Assembly: GCA_024401635.1 (NCBI GenBank)
Contig: JAKSKP010000004.1
Coordinates: 1 to 59,364, forward strand
DNA: 59,364 bases
Direction: 5' to 3'
DNA from: Bacteroidales bacterium
GTDB taxonomy: Bacteria; Bacteroidota; Bacteroidia; Bacteroidales; UBA932
Below the pieces are notes generated by a model that was not told the DNA's origin, did not search any database, and worked only from the letters and a program-made list of their open reading frames with translations. A program made the position numbers and the translations under genes. Below, piece by piece: positions 8,160-17,491 of the stretch. How positions within the stretch are numbered: the stretch's first letter is position 1; each line of letters starts with the position of its first letter.

Positions 8160-10700
8160 ATGCTGAAGAGAACCATACTTGCACTGTCTTTTTTCCTGTC
8201 GTGTTTCCCTGTCCGGTCGCGCGACGCTCTGGTTTGTGGCTCCAGTTGCGAAGGCTCCTTTGCCGTTCATTCGACATCTTCCCCTGCCGTGATATTCTGT
8301 GGCAGCGACGATTGGGAGGGGGTCAGGATTGCGGCTGGCAATCTCGCACGTGATTTCGGCCGTGTCTGCGGAAAGGATGCGTCCCTGTGCGATGCCGGGG
8401 AATGGAATGTTGCGGTCGGAAGTGTGGACAAGGGACAGACCATACGCTCGCTGCTTTCCAAGGATGAACTTTCATCTCTTGCGGGATGCCGTGAGAAATA
8501 CCTTATGATTGCCCGTGACGGCAGGCTTATCATCGCCGGGTCCGACAAGCGGGGCGCCATATACGGCATATATTCGCTTTCGCGTCAGATGGGCGTATCG
8601 CCCTGGTACTGGTGGGCCGACGTGCCCGTTGAGCACAGGGATGCTGTCTGTGTTGTTCCGGGATCGTTCACGGAAGGGGAACCTGCGGTCAGATATCGCG
8701 GGATTTTCCTCAATGACGAGGCTCCCTGCCTTACTTCCTGGGTGAAGAACACTTTCGGCACCGATTACGGCGGACACGAATTCTATGAGAAGGTTTTTGA
8801 ACTGGTACTGCGCCTCAAGGGCAATTTCATGTGGCCGGCGATGTGGGGCTGGGCGTTCTATGCGGACGATCCGCTGAACAGTGCCACCGCCGACAGAATG
8901 GGCGTGATAATGGGTACTTCGCATCACGAGCCCATGGCCCGCAACCATCAGGAGTGGGCCCGCCACCGCGACAGCTACGGTGCCTGGGACTACACGACCA
9001 ACAGGAAGGTTCTGGACAGGTTCTTCGCCGAGGGGATGTCCAGGGCGAAGGATACCGAGGATCTGATAACCATAGGAATGCGCGGGGACGGTGACACTGC
9101 AATGGGGGCCAGGGAGGGACACGACAATGAATTCGTCCCGAACGATTCCGCTACAATAAAGCTGCTTGAGAGAATAGTTGCCAACCAGAGGCGTATCATA
9201 AGCCGTATCACCGGCCGTCCGGCTGCGGAACGCCAGCAGGTCTGGGCCCTCTACAAGGAGGTGCAGCGCTATTATGACAAGGGGATGAAAGTTCCCGACG
9301 ATGCCATCATACTGCTCAGTGACGACAACTGGGGCGACATACGCCGTCTGCCGTCTGCGGAAGAGCTCAAAGGGCATAAAGGTGGCTTCGGAATGTACTA
9401 TCACGTGGATTACGTAGGTGCTCCCAGAAACACCAAATGGTTGAACGTCACCCCGATACAGCATATGTGGGACCAGCTTGAACTGACCTGGCAGTACGGA
9501 GTCGACAGACTGTGGGTGTTGAACGTCGGTGACCTCAAGCCTATGGAGTATCCCATATCCCTGTTCTTCGATATGGCCTGGTCACCGGACCGTTACTCCG
9601 CCTCCAACCTTCTTGACCATACGGAAGCCTTCTGTGCCGAACAGTTCGGAACCGGATATGCCGCCGAGGCCGCCGATATCCTGAACCTTTACAGCCAGTA
9701 TGCGGGACGCGTGACTCCGGAGATGCTGGACCGCAATACCTATAATCTGGAAACAGGGGAGTGGCGTGCGGTACGTGACGAACTTATGTCCCTGGAGACA
9801 AGGGCCCTGCGGCTTGACAGAGTTTTGCCCGATGCATATGCGGATGCGTATGCCGAGCTCATTCTCTTCCCTGTACAGGCCCTGTCGAATCTGTACGATA
9901 TGTATTACTCCCAGGCGATGAACCACAAACTGTATTCGGAGAACAATCCTGAGGCAAACCTCTGGGCGGACAGAACGGAAGCCGCTTTCAGGCGCGACGC
10001 CTCATTGTGCCGTTCGTACAACAAGGATATAGCCGGAGGCAAGTGGGACGGTATGATGACGCAGAAGCATATAGGGTATACCATTTGGAACGACTCGTTC
10101 CCTGCCGACACCCTGCCCGAAATCTTCCGCTTCGGTGATATCTCCGGAATGAAAGGGGGCTATGAGTTCGAAAGCCGTGACGGTGTGGCCGTCATCGATG
10201 CCGAACATTACTGGTCCGCCGTCGATGCCGCCGGCGCCGCCTGGACTGTAATACCCTATATGGGGAGGACTCGCAGCGGAATCAGTCTGCAACCCTACAA
10301 CGCGGAGGTTGACGGCTCGTCGATAAGCTACAGGGTCAGGATACCTGAGGGGGCGGGCACCGCCGAAGTGCACGTCATATGCTCCTCCACGCTTGCCTTC
10401 AGCAGAAAATCCGGCCACAGGTATGTGGTGGGCCTTGAAGGAAGCGATGGTGTGGAAGTGAATTTCAACGGGGAGCTGAACGAAGAGCCGGAGAACATCT
10501 ATCGGCTGACTTACCCTACTGTGGCATCACGCGTGATAGAGAAGGTCGTGAGACTGGATATGACGGGAGAAGGGGAGTACAGGGACATTGTGATACGTCC
10601 TCTGGACCCGGGTCTGGTCCTCGAGAAAATAGTGGTTGATTTCGGCGGTTTCAGAAAAGAATATCTTTACTCCCGCGAATCCCCAGGCAGAAGACATTAA
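8160..10700 (+). CDS. GH115 alpha-1,2-glucuronidase
   Basis: 846 residues, a normal length for GH115. A signal peptide (about residues 1-21, no lipobox) sends it to the periplasm or beyond. The family-specific core is clear: RYRGIFLNDEAP, LRLKGNFMWPAMWG, MGTSHHEPMARN and GMRGDGD, then ILLSDDNWG and WVLNVGDLKPMEYP. GH115 enzymes cut 4-O-methyl-glucuronic or glucuronic acid from internal or terminal xylose units of glucuronoxylan. The C-terminal ~200 residues look like a beta-sandwich domain. It is the first gene of an inducible-looking run followed 9 bases later by the esterase gene. Its product should be (methyl)glucuronate, which the downstream uxuA/uxuB-like genes can feed on after isomerisation. 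Confidence 0.93.
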   Translation: MLKRTILALSFFLSCFPVRSRDALVCGSSCEGSFAVHSTSSPAVIFCGSDDWEGVRIAAGNLARDFGRVCGKDASLCDAGEWNVAVGSVDKGQTIRSLLSKDELSSLAGCREKYLMIARDGRLIIAGSDKRGAIYGIYSLSRQMGVSPWYWWADVPVEHRDAVCVVPGSFTEGEPAVRYRGIFLNDEAPCLTSWVKNTFGTDYGGHEFYEKVFELVLRLKGNFMWPAMWGWAFYADDPLNSATADRMGVIMGTSHHEPMARNHQEWARHRDSYGAWDYTTNRKVLDRFFAEGMSRAKDTEDLITIGMRGDGDTAMGAREGHDNEFVPNDSATIKLLERIVANQRRIISRITGRPAAERQQVWALYKEVQRYYDKGMKVPDDAIILLSDDNWGDIRRLPSAEELKGHKGGFGMYYHVDYVGAPRNTKWLNVTPIQHMWDQLELTWQYGVDRLWVLNVGDLKPMEYPISLFFDMAWSPDRYSASNLLDHTEAFCAEQFGTGYAAEAADILNLYSQYAGRVTPEMLDRNTYNLETGEWRAVRDELMSLETRALRLDRVLPDAYADAYAELILFPVQALSNLYDMYYSQAMNHKLYSENNPEANLWADRTEAAFRRDASLCRSYNKDIAGGKWDGMMTQKHIGYTIWNDSFPADTLPEIFRFGDISGMKGGYEFESRDGVAVIDAEHYWSAVDAAGAAWTVIPYMGRTRSGISLQPYNAEVDGSSISYRVRIPEGAGTAEVHVICSSTLAFSRKSGHRYVVGLEGSDGVEVNFNGELNEEPENIYRLTYPTVASRVIEKVVRLDMTGEGEYRDIVIRPLDPGLVLEKIVVDFGGFRKEYLYSRESPGRRH

Positions 10701-10709
10701 TTGCAGAAT

Positions 10710-12059
10710 ATGAAACGCATACTTTTGACATTTTGTTCAGTCCTGATGTTTCAGGCTGTACTCGGAGCCCAGGAAGGGGAATTGTGGCTCTGCTCCGGTC
10801 AGTCCAATATGGAACTTCCCGTGAAGCGCTGCATGGACGTCGTGGCTTCTGACGTGAAGGATTACACCAATCCCTCCATCAGCTATATGAAGGTTCCGAT
10901 AGCCTACAATTTCAATTGGCCTCAGAAAGCGCTGCCGGCTTGTGAATGGGAGATACTGGACAGTCCCGCGAAGGCTCAGTCGTGGGGTGCCCTGTGCTAT
11001 TTCGTGGCCAAGGGTCTGGCGGAGGCTGACGGCAGGAAGGTCAGGATGCTGAATTCGTCTGTCGGAGGTTCTCCCGTCGAGGCCTGGATGAGAGCGGAAG
11101 ACCTTCCGGATTATGCCCAGAAGGAACTTCTGGAATGCAGGGACAGCGCCTGGATGGCCAGGACGATTTATCATAACGCCCATCTCTACGTCGACTGGCA
11201 GGCCGAGCACAACGCCCTGCCCGCAAACGCCGATGCCAGGTGGGAGGAAATAGACATGTTTTCGGACTGGGGCTATGAAGACGGCCACGAGGTGTTCGGC
11301 AGCCATTATCTGCGCAACACTGTCAGGCTGACCTCCGCCCAGTGCAAGGGTGATGCGGTTCTGCATCTCGGCGCAATGCGCGATGCGGACTCCACGTTCG
11401 TGAACGGACATTTCGTAGGCAACATAACCTATATGTATCCTCCGCGCAATTACAGGGTGCCCGCCGAATACCTCAAACCCGGAAAGAATGTGGTGGAGGT
11501 GCACCTGTACGCAGCGGAAAACGGTGCGGCTTTCGTTCCCGACAAGCAGTACTGCCTTGAGACAGTGAAGGGCAAGGTCAGCCTGCTGGAGGGATGGCAG
11601 CACAAGGCGGGCAGGAAGATGCACCGCCGCGACAACCAGATATTCCTGCAGTACAAGCCTTCCGGCCTGTACAATGCAATGATAGCTCCCATCACCGAAT
11701 GCCCCAAGGGCGTAATATGGTATCAGGGAGAATCCAATGCCGGCCGTCCTGACAACTATGCAGAACTGCTCAAGGCTATGATACTGTCCTGGCGCGAGCA
11801 TTTCCACAACCCGACGCTTCCTTTCTATATAGTTGAGCTGGCGGCTTTCGAGCATTCCGAACTTGAAACCGCCGCTACCAGCGGATGGGTGAAACTGCAG
11901 GACCTGCAGAGGCAGCTCGCCGAGGAAATGGACAACGTATATCTTGTGCCCAACCGCGACTTGGGAGAATGGAACGACATTCACCCCCAGGACAAGAAGA
12001 CTCTTGGAGAAAGGGTGGTGAAACTCATACTTGAAAACGAAGCCAAAGGAGTGCAATGA
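10710..12059 (+). CDS. SGNH-type carbohydrate acetylesterase (sialate O-acetylesterase family, CE20-like)
   Basis: 449 residues with a signal peptide ending near LGAQE. Block I GQSNMEL supplies the catalytic serine, GVIWYQGESNAGRP is the family's conserved middle block, and NDIHPQDK supplies the Asp-His pair. A beta-sandwich (jelly-roll) stretch is inserted around residues 185-290, an architecture seen in sialate O-acetylesterase-like proteins and CE20 xylan acetylesterases. In this locus removal of acetyl groups from glucuronoxylan is more likely than action on sialic acid; that is inference. The ATG at 10710 is preferred over a TTG at 10701. The stop overlaps the GH67 start by 4 bases (ATGA). 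Confidence 0.85.
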   Translation: MKRILLTFCSVLMFQAVLGAQEGELWLCSGQSNMELPVKRCMDVVASDVKDYTNPSISYMKVPIAYNFNWPQKALPACEWEILDSPAKAQSWGALCYFVAKGLAEADGRKVRMLNSSVGGSPVEAWMRAEDLPDYAQKELLECRDSAWMARTIYHNAHLYVDWQAEHNALPANADARWEEIDMFSDWGYEDGHEVFGSHYLRNTVRLTSAQCKGDAVLHLGAMRDADSTFVNGHFVGNITYMYPPRNYRVPAEYLKPGKNVVEVHLYAAENGAAFVPDKQYCLETVKGKVSLLEGWQHKAGRKMHRRDNQIFLQYKPSGLYNAMIAPITECPKGVIWYQGESNAGRPDNYAELLKAMILSWREHFHNPTLPFYIVELAAFEHSELETAATSGWVKLQDLQRQLAEEMDNVYLVPNRDLGEWNDIHPQDKKTLGERVVKLILENEAKGVQ

Positions 12060-13810
12060 AAACCAAACTGATTGCCGCATCGCTTCTCCCGCTGCTGCTC
12101 GCAGGCTGCCGTGGAGAAAAGGAAGGCCTGCTGTGGCTTTCCTGCGGCGTTCCCGAGCCTGAGGGTGAACCTGCCTGCAAATACCGCATACTTGATCACT
12201 GGGACAATCTGGACGACAGTGTGGAACGTGGCTATGCCGGCCACAGCATATGGCAGTGGACCTCGGATGAGATTCCCGTCGGAAAGATAGAGGACTATGG
12301 CCGGCTGAACCGTTCCATAGGCATCAACGGAGTGGTGCTGAACAACGTGAACGCCAACCCCGCCATACTGGACAGCCTGCATCTGGAGCGTGTCCGTGCG
12401 ATAGCCGACATACTGAGACCTTACGGAATGAGGGTTTACCTGTCCGTGAACTTCGCCTCTCCGCTTGCCCTGGGTGAGCTTCCCACGGCCGATCCCCTCG
12501 ATGAGTGCGTGGCTGACTGGTGGAAGAGCAAGGCTTCGTACATATATGGCAGGATACCGGATTTCGGAGGTTTTCTGGTCAAGGCCAGCAGCGAGGGCCA
12601 GCCGGGTCCGCAGAATTTCGGCAGGACCCACGTGGACGGGGCCAATATGCTTGCAGATGCGCTTGCCCCTTTCGGAGGCATCGTGATGTGGCGTTCCTTC
12701 GTATACGCTCCCGACAGCCCGGACCGTGCCTGCCAGGCTTATGAGGAATTCCAGCCTCTGGACGGCCTGTTCAGGGACAATGTGATAATACAGATCAAGA
12801 ACGGTCCCGTGGATTTCCAGCCGCGCGAGCCTGTCAGCCCTCTGTTCTGGGCGATGGAAAAGACTGCGGTTATGCCCGAATTCCAGATTACCCAGGAATA
12901 CACGGGACAGGACAAGCAGATGTGCTATCTTGCTCCTATGTGGAAGGAGTGTCTGGATACGCTGCGCAACAACGGTCTGAAGGCTCCATTCCCGGCCTTT
13001 GCCGGAGTTGCCAACGTAGGTGATTCACCTCTTTGGTGCGGTCAGGTGTTCGCCCAGGCCAACTGGTATGCGTTCGGACGCCTTGCCTGGGACCCCACGC
13101 TTGACAGCGATAAAATTGCGGAGGAATGGATACGCGGCACCTTCCGTAAGCCCTGGTGGTGCGGCGAAAGACGTTTTACCGTGAAATTCGTGGAACCTGT
13201 GAAGGGGATGATGCTGTCCTCCCGCGAGATGGTTGTGGATTACATGATGCCTCTCGGGCTTCACCACATCTTTGCCGGCGACCACCATTACGGTCCCGAA
13301 CCCTGGTATGCGCCCCAATGGTGCCGTCCCGACTGGACTCCGCCCTATTACCACAAGGCATCCGCAGAAGGCATAGGATTCGACCGCACGATGAAGGGAA
13401 GCGGTAACGTTGCCCAGTATCCCGAGGCTCTGTGCAGGCAGTATGACTCTGTGGAGTCCTGCCCCGAGAACCTGTTGTTGTGGTTCCATCATCTTCCCTG
13501 GGATTATGTGATGAAATCGGGCCGCAGCCTTTGGGATGAACTGTGCCTCCACTACGACAGAGGATGCAGACAGGCCCGCTGCAACGTTGAGTTGTGGGAA
13601 AGTCTGAAACCCTATGTGGAAAAGGAACTGTGGGAGTCTGTGATGCAGACTCTGGTGACGCAGGAAAAGGATGCGCGCTGGTGGCGTGACGCGTGTCTGC
13701 AGTACTTCGGTGAATTCTCCGGACTGGAGGTCCCGCAGGATGTGCAGAAACCGGAAATACCGCTTGACTCGTTGAAAAGGATAAAATTGAAACAAACAAT
13801 ACACAGTTGA
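12056..13810 (+). CDS. GH67 alpha-glucuronidase, lipoprotein, short N-terminus
   Basis: 584 residues. A lipoprotein signal with lipobox LLAGC (Cys at about residue 18) anchors it to a membrane. The GH67 catalytic core is well conserved: HWDNLDDSVERGYAG, KASSEGQPGPQNFGRTH, IKNGPVDFQPREP, MPEFQITQEYTGQ and FAQANWYAFGRLAWDP. GH67 removes (methyl)glucuronate from the non-reducing-end xylose of xylo-oligosaccharides, complementing GH115. Only about 40 residues precede the conserved core, whereas characterised members of about 680-730 residues carry an extra N-terminal domain of well over 100 residues, so that domain seems absent. It overlaps the esterase stop by 4 bases and the uxuA start by 1 base. 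Confidence 0.93.
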   Translation: MKTKLIAASLLPLLLAGCRGEKEGLLWLSCGVPEPEGEPACKYRILDHWDNLDDSVERGYAGHSIWQWTSDEIPVGKIEDYGRLNRSIGINGVVLNNVNANPAILDSLHLERVRAIADILRPYGMRVYLSVNFASPLALGELPTADPLDECVADWWKSKASYIYGRIPDFGGFLVKASSEGQPGPQNFGRTHVDGANMLADALAPFGGIVMWRSFVYAPDSPDRACQAYEEFQPLDGLFRDNVIIQIKNGPVDFQPREPVSPLFWAMEKTAVMPEFQITQEYTGQDKQMCYLAPMWKECLDTLRNNGLKAPFPAFAGVANVGDSPLWCGQVFAQANWYAFGRLAWDPTLDSDKIAEEWIRGTFRKPWWCGERRFTVKFVEPVKGMMLSSREMVVDYMMPLGLHHIFAGDHHYGPEPWYAPQWCRPDWTPPYYHKASAEGIGFDRTMKGSGNVAQYPEALCRQYDSVESCPENLLLWFHHLPWDYVMKSGRSLWDELCLHYDRGCRQARCNVELWESLKPYVEKELWESVMQTLVTQEKDARWWRDACLQYFGEFSGLEVPQDVQKPEIPLDSLKRIKLKQTIHS

Positions 13811-15012
13811 TGGAAAAAACTTGGAGATGGTTCGGCCGCAAGGACAGGATTACCCTTGCGATGCTGCGGCAGATCGGCGTGGAGGGCATAGTGACCGCCC
13901 TGCACGACGTGCCCAACGGAGAGATTTGGACTGAGGAAGCCATACGCGACCTGTGCTCATACATAGAGAGTTACGGGATGCGGTGGTCCGTAGTCGAGAG
14001 TCTTCCCGTTTGTGAGGCCATTAAATATGCGGGCCCGGAAAGGGACGCTCTGATTGAGAATTACAAGGTCAGCCTTGCCAATCTCGGAAAATGCGGTGTC
14101 AAAACGGTATGCTACAACTTCATGCCGGTGCTCGACTGGGCAAGGACCGACCTGGAGCACAAGTGGGAGGATGGCACGACTTCGCTGTACTTCGATTATG
14201 TGCGCTTCGCCTACTTCGACATCAAGATACTCGCCCGCGAAGGCGCTGCCGCGGATTTCCCCGCTGACATAGTCGCCAAGGTAGAGGAGCTGGACAAGGT
14301 TATGACCGACGGAGACAGGCATACCCTGGTGGAAAACATAATAGTGAAGACGCAGGGCTTCGTGAACGGAAACATCAGCGAAGGGGACCGTGAGCCCGTC
14401 CGCAAGTTCAAGTCCCTGCTGGACCTGTACAAGGGCATAGACCGTGACGCGCTCAGGGAGAACCTGCGTTACTTCCTTGCCGCGATAATGCCCGTCTGCG
14501 ACGAGTGGGACATAAATATGTGCATACATCCCGACGATCCGCCTCTGGACAAGGTGTTCGGACTGCCGCGCATAATCACGTCCAGGGATGACATCAGATG
14601 GTTCCTCGGCGCTGTGGACAACCCTCACAACGGCCTGACCTTCTGCGCCGGTTCGTTGTCGGCCGGTTCCCGCAACAATGTAGTGGAGATGGCCCGTGAG
14701 TTCGCCCCGCGTACCCATTTCGTGCATCTGCGCTCCTGCAACGTGCTGGACGGAGGCAATTTCATCGAGGCTCCTCATACGGCAGGAAGGGCCAACCTGG
14801 TGGAACTGTGCAGGATTTTCACCAGGGAGGAAAGACGCCGCAACGCCAATGGCGGCATAGGACTTCCGATGAGGGTGGACCACGGAAAGAACATACTCGG
14901 GGATGCCGAAGGCGGCTACAATCCCGGTTACGGTTTCTACGGAAGGATGTGGGCTCTTGGCCAGGTTACAGGAATGATGGCCGCAGTTGAAAACGAATTA
15001 AACACAAAATAA
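13810..15012 (+). CDS. uxuA: D-mannonate dehydratase
   Basis: 400 residues, normal for UxuA. It dehydrates D-mannonate to 2-keto-3-deoxy-D-gluconate in the cytoplasm, the committed step of glucuronate breakdown. Diagnostic segments include MEKTWRWFGRKD, VCYNFMPVLDWARTDL, MCIHPDDPP (metal-binding His), FCAGSLSAG and THFVHLRS, and the C-terminal RVDHGKN. The ATG at 13810 overlaps the GH67 stop by one base (TGATG); a TTG one codon earlier is less likely. The next gene begins immediately after its stop. Confidence 0.96.
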   Translation: MEKTWRWFGRKDRITLAMLRQIGVEGIVTALHDVPNGEIWTEEAIRDLCSYIESYGMRWSVVESLPVCEAIKYAGPERDALIENYKVSLANLGKCGVKTVCYNFMPVLDWARTDLEHKWEDGTTSLYFDYVRFAYFDIKILAREGAAADFPADIVAKVEELDKVMTDGDRHTLVENIIVKTQGFVNGNISEGDREPVRKFKSLLDLYKGIDRDALRENLRYFLAAIMPVCDEWDINMCIHPDDPPLDKVFGLPRIITSRDDIRWFLGAVDNPHNGLTFCAGSLSAGSRNNVVEMAREFAPRTHFVHLRSCNVLDGGNFIEAPHTAGRANLVELCRIFTREERRRNANGGIGLPMRVDHGKNILGDAEGGYNPGYGFYGRMWALGQVTGMMAAVENELNTK

Positions 15013-15828
15013 ATGAACGAAATGTATTCAGTTGCCGGAAAGGTGGCCGTCATAACCGGTGCCGCCGGCGTTCTGGGAGGTTCTCTTGCACGCCATTTCG
15101 CCTCACAGGGGGCTGACGTGGTGGCATTGGTCCACAGGCCCGAACAGGCCGGCCCCGTGGCGGAGGAACTCAAGGCTCTGGGCGGCAAGCCTTCTGCCTA
15201 TGCCTGCAACGTTATGGATACCGGAGCGGTATCGGAGATTGCAGATGAAATCGTCAAAGCCTACGGCAAGGTGGACATACTCATCAACGTGGCCGGCGGC
15301 AACGTAGCCGGCGCTAATGTGATGCCCGACCAGAATTTCTGGGACATGAAGCTCGAGGACTGGGACAAGGTGCTCGACCTCAACCTCAACGGCACGGTTT
15401 ATCCCTGCCACGTATTCACGAAAATCTTCGCCGCTCAGGGTTACGGCTGCATACTCAACATATCGTCTATGGCAGCCTATGATGCTTTGAGCCGTGTAGC
15501 CGGGTACGGAGCGGCCAAGGAGGGCGTTTCCAATTTCACGCGCTGGCTGGCTGCGGAAATGGCAGTCAAATACGGAGAGAAGATACGCGTGAACGCTCTT
15601 GCTCCCGGTTTTTTCATCGGGAAGCAGAACCGGGCTGCGCTCCTGAATCCTGACGGTTCCCTTACCGACAGGTCTGTCAAGGTGCTTAACAAAACCCCGA
15701 TGAAAAGGTTCGGCGACATCACGGAGCTGAACGGTGCGGCACAGTTTCTGTGCAGTGACGCTGCAAGCTTCGTGACCGGTGTCATACTTCCGGTAGACGG
15801 AGGATTCAGTTCATTCAGCGGAATTTAG
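15013..15828 (+). CDS. SDR-family D-fructuronate reductase / D-mannonate oxidoreductase
   Basis: 271 residues of a classical short-chain dehydrogenase: nucleotide-binding TGAAGVLGGSLA (residues 16-27), NVAGG near 95, catalytic Ser in NISSMAAY, and the Y-x-x-x-K pair in GYGAAKEG. The segment QNRAALLNPDGSLTDRS is typical of the SDR enzymes annotated as D-mannonate oxidoreductase in Bacteroidota. It would reduce D-fructuronate to D-mannonate with NAD(P)H and hand it to UxuA, encoded directly upstream with no gap. Glucuronate isomerase (UxaC) is not in the window and must be encoded elsewhere. It replaces the unrelated long-chain UxuB of enterobacteria. Confidence 0.85.
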   Translation: MNEMYSVAGKVAVITGAAGVLGGSLARHFASQGADVVALVHRPEQAGPVAEELKALGGKPSAYACNVMDTGAVSEIADEIVKAYGKVDILINVAGGNVAGANVMPDQNFWDMKLEDWDKVLDLNLNGTVYPCHVFTKIFAAQGYGCILNISSMAAYDALSRVAGYGAAKEGVSNFTRWLAAEMAVKYGEKIRVNALAPGFFIGKQNRAALLNPDGSLTDRSVKVLNKTPMKRFGDITELNGAAQFLCSDAASFVTGVILPVDGGFSSFSGI

Positions 15829-15867
15829 AACTTGTTTTGAAATTATTAACCAATCAATTAAACGGCA

Positions 15868-16476
15868 ATGAAAAGAATTTTGTTTTCTGCAGTCATTCTC
15901 GCATCAACTCTTGTCGGAGCAAATGCGCAGGAGGTTCACACCGATTGGTACGATGTGGACAAGGTTGAGGTTTACAACAGCATCAACCTGGACGATTATA
16001 CCCAGCTTTACATTCTTCCTATCAAGGAGTCAGGCCTGGTCATCACCGGCAAGGACAATGAGGTCGCCAAGATGCGCAAGGCAATCAATGAGTTTCCCGA
16101 GCATATCAAGCATCAGATTTCTGCCAGGTACAAGAATTTGGAAATCAACATTGTAAAGGCTCTTCCCGCAGGTTTGACGGACAAAGCCCTCGTCCTGGAT
16201 CTGGACATAGTGTCCTTTGACCAGGGCTCTCGCGCTGCACGTGCCTGGGGAGGATTCGGTGCCGGCGCACAGTCCACGGAACTGGCCGGCACCTGCAAGG
16301 ACGGCAAGGGAAAGAAGATATTCCATTTCCAGCACCGTCGCGTCAACAGCGCAATGGGGCAGCTTTCAAACGATTACTACCCCGTCATCAGCAAGACTGA
16401 AAGAGTGCTTGGCAGTGATATCTGCAATATCTTCAACGCAATGGCCGGCAAGAAGCAGACCAAGGCCGTTAAATAG
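15868..16476 (+). CDS. Secreted protein of unknown function (DUF4410-like)
   Basis: 202 residues with a signal peptide ending in GANAQ. The mature part is a single small alpha/beta domain; the segment YTQLYILPIKESGL and the block VLDLDIVSFDQGSRAARAWGGFGAGAQ, with a glycine-rich stretch then a conserved-looking HFQHRR, recall DUF4410-type envelope proteins. I cannot assign a function. It starts 39 bases after the SDR gene and could be read through from the PUL, but nothing ties it to xylan. It converges with pta, and the two 3' ends overlap by 8 bases. Confidence 0.7.
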   Translation: MKRILFSAVILASTLVGANAQEVHTDWYDVDKVEVYNSINLDDYTQLYILPIKESGLVITGKDNEVAKMRKAINEFPEHIKHQISARYKNLEINIVKALPAGLTDKALVLDLDIVSFDQGSRAARAWGGFGAGAQSTELAGTCKDGKGKKIFHFQHRRVNSAMGQLSNDYYPVISKTERVLGSDICNIFNAMAGKKQTKAVK

Positions 16477-17479
16477 CGTCCATAGCCTGGCAGGCGGTGA
16501 TGGCTACCATCTTGTAGATGTCATCCACGCTGCATCCGCGGCTCAGGTCGTTTACGGGACGCGCAATACCCTGGAGAATGGGGCCGATGGCCTCGGCATC
16601 TCCGAGACGCTGCACGAGTTTGTAGGCGATATTGCCGACTTCCAGGTTGGGGAATACCAATGTGTTGGCCCTTCCGGCGATTTCAGAGCCGGGGGCCTTC
16701 TTTGTTGCCACTGAAGGAACGAGGGCGGCATCGGCCTGGAGTTCACCGTCAATATTGATGTCGGGATCCAGCTCCTTTGCAAGGCGTGTGGCTTCCACTA
16801 CCTTGTCCACCACTTCGTGCTTTGCAGAGCCTTTGGTGGAGAATGAAAGCATTGCAACTCTGGGCTCCTTGAAGCCACCCACGCTGCGTGCCGTACGTGC
16901 CGTGCAGACGGCTATCTGGGCAAGCTGGGCTGCATCGGGGGCCGGGGTTACGGCTACGTCACCTATGACGAGGACACCGTCTTCGCCGTATTGGGGAGTC
17001 TTTGTTATCATAAGCATCGCTCCGCTGACACAGCTGATGCCGGGGGCGCATTTGATTATCTGCAATGCGGGACGCAGGGTTTCGCCTGTGGTCGAGAGTG
17101 CACCGCTTATCTGTCCATCGGCATCACCGTTCTTGATAATAAGGCATCCGAAGTACAGGGGGTTGTTGCGTACGAGCTGCTCTGCCTGCTCGGGAGTCAT
17201 CCCCTTCGCCTTTCTGAGTTCATACAGCAACTGTATGTATTCCTGGGTCTTTTCGCTTGTAGCGGGGTCGATTATCGTGGCCTTGCCTATGTTTTCAAGT
17301 CCGAGGCTTGCCGCCTTTGCGAGAATCTCGTCCCTGTTGCCAATGAGTATGATTTCTGCGATTCCGTCCGCTATCGCTTTGTCAGCGGCGGTTATTGTCC
17401 TTTCTTCCAATGATTCGGGAAGCACGATGCGCTGTCTGTTGGACTTTGCGCGGGAAATGATGTCATCAATCAGTGCCAT
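16469..17479 (-). CDS. pta: Phosphate acetyltransferase
   Basis: 336 residues, the single-domain form without the N-terminal DRTGG region of the long enterobacterial enzyme. It interconverts acetyl-CoA and acetyl phosphate. The family blocks IVLPESLEERT, GDADGQISGA, GDVAVTPAPDA and MLSFSTKGSA are present, with the terminal RGCSVDDIYKM. Acetate kinase is not adjacent. It lies 12 bases downstream of the HPr-kinase-like gene and is probably transcribed with it. The 3' end overlaps that of the converging secreted-protein gene. Confidence 0.95.
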   Translation of the reverse strand: MALIDDIISRAKSNRQRIVLPESLEERTITAADKAIADGIAEIILIGNRDEILAKAASLGLENIGKATIIDPATSEKTQEYIQLLYELRKAKGMTPEQAEQLVRNNPLYFGCLIIKNGDADGQISGALSTTGETLRPALQIIKCAPGISCVSGAMLMITKTPQYGEDGVLVIGDVAVTPAPDAAQLAQIAVCTARTARSVGGFKEPRVAMLSFSTKGSAKHEVVDKVVEATRLAKELDPDINIDGELQADAALVPSVATKKAPGSEIAGRANTLVFPNLEVGNIAYKLVQRLGDAEAIGPILQGIARPVNDLSRGCSVDDIYKMVAITACQAMDAI

Positions 17480-17491
17480 AATCTTTATTAT

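Noticed and set aside
10737-12080. Antisense frame of 447 codons over the acetylesterase gene
   Set aside because: No recognisable domain; the plus strand carries the SGNH motifs and overlaps its neighbours in a normal operon layout.
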